Source: Chryseosolibacter sp964563295
GTDB taxonomy: Bacteria > Bacteroidota > Bacteroidia > Cytophagales > Cyclobacteriaceae
Direction: 5' to 3'
Assembly (NCBI GenBank): GCA_964563295.1
Contig: CAZLWX010000055.1
Location: 1-24,062, forward strand
Length of the DNA stretch: 24,062 nt
The notes under the pieces are model-generated. The model saw only the letters and a list, made by a program, of their open reading frames with translations, did not search any database and was not told the DNA's origin. The position numbers were made by a program, and so were the translations under genes. Below, in pieces: positions 23,797-24,062 of the stretch (its first letter is position 1; the number at the start of each line of letters is the position of its first letter).

Positions 23797-24062
23797 AACG
23801 AATGTGCACCGTTTTTTGCCTGAAAATCTCAAAGGTAATGGATTGGCTATTCGCGCACTCCATATATTACCTTGTACGGCGGCCTTGACCGGTGCCATAC
23901 CCGGTTGATTGTCCTACCGGGAATTACACATTGATCAGACCCGTTTGAGCACCACGATGGTAAAATAATTATCTGTAAATCAGCCCGTTAATCGTCATGG
24001 AGCCATGTTTCCAAAACTTAACACGCGGTTAACAATGACCCGGGGAAATTCGGCTAGATTGC
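23797..24062. other. Right-edge region without a recognisable gene
   Basis: No convincing reading frame starts or ends here on either strand. A weak inverted repeat (CCCGGT at 23900-23905 and ACCGGG at 23916-23921) is present. The region probably holds the promoter of the pdeM/capA-like pair, but no clear TTTG / TAnnTTTG pair was found. Confidence 0.5.

Overview
The window looks like chromosome from a Bacteroidota member, most likely of the order Cytophagales (a Chryseolinea- or Ohtaekwangia-like genome). This is inferred from the gene families: an ABC permease fused to an M1 peptidase, type III glutamine synthetase, a head-GIN (DUF2807) protein, S41 and M16 exported peptidases, and a PdeM nuclease. 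It is also inferred from promoters of the TTTG / TAnnTTTG type and the scarcity of Shine-Dalgarno sites. No rRNA, tRNA, CRISPR array, insertion sequence or phage gene was seen.

Layout. 1-3668: end of an unseen upstream gene, then a 1205-residue ABC-2-like permease/M1 peptidase fusion. 3729-4727: FabH-type ketoacyl-ACP synthase III. 4800-7929: a tight plus-strand operon of a small conserved-looking protein, a GntP-family permease, a RidA-family deaminase and a fold-type III PLP enzyme, with an M19 dipeptidase following at 8208-9275. Together these read as a D-amino-acid uptake and breakdown set. 9286-12264 (minus): M16 lipoprotein peptidase. 12402-14057: an S41 (CtpA-type) peptidase whose reading frame is cut by one in-frame TGA at 13533-13535, with a well-preserved frame continuing behind it. 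14214-16376 (minus): glutamine synthetase III with an unusual promoter region. 16527-18044 (minus): fatty acid hydroxylase-family membrane enzyme and head-GIN protein. 18190-18591: TerB-like protein. 18634-20349 (minus): YtcJ-like amidohydrolase lipoprotein. 20518-21823: two exported proteins of unknown function in tandem. 21803-23796 (minus): CapA-like phosphatase coupled to PdeM.

The most notable signals are four. First, the PLP enzyme carries a His-x-Cys metal motif typical of D-serine-type dehydratases and sits beside RidA, the enzyme that clears dehydratase by-products, and a permease of the DsdX family. Second, the S41 gene has a single nonsense codon after an intact catalytic core. Third, several intergenic gaps hold degenerate tandem arrays that all have a 7-bp period but different unit sequences. 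Fourth, two matching 16-bp GGGT-N8-ACCC sites lie upstream of glutamine synthetase at spacings that suit an activator.

All calls come from reading the sequence by eye; no database search was run.
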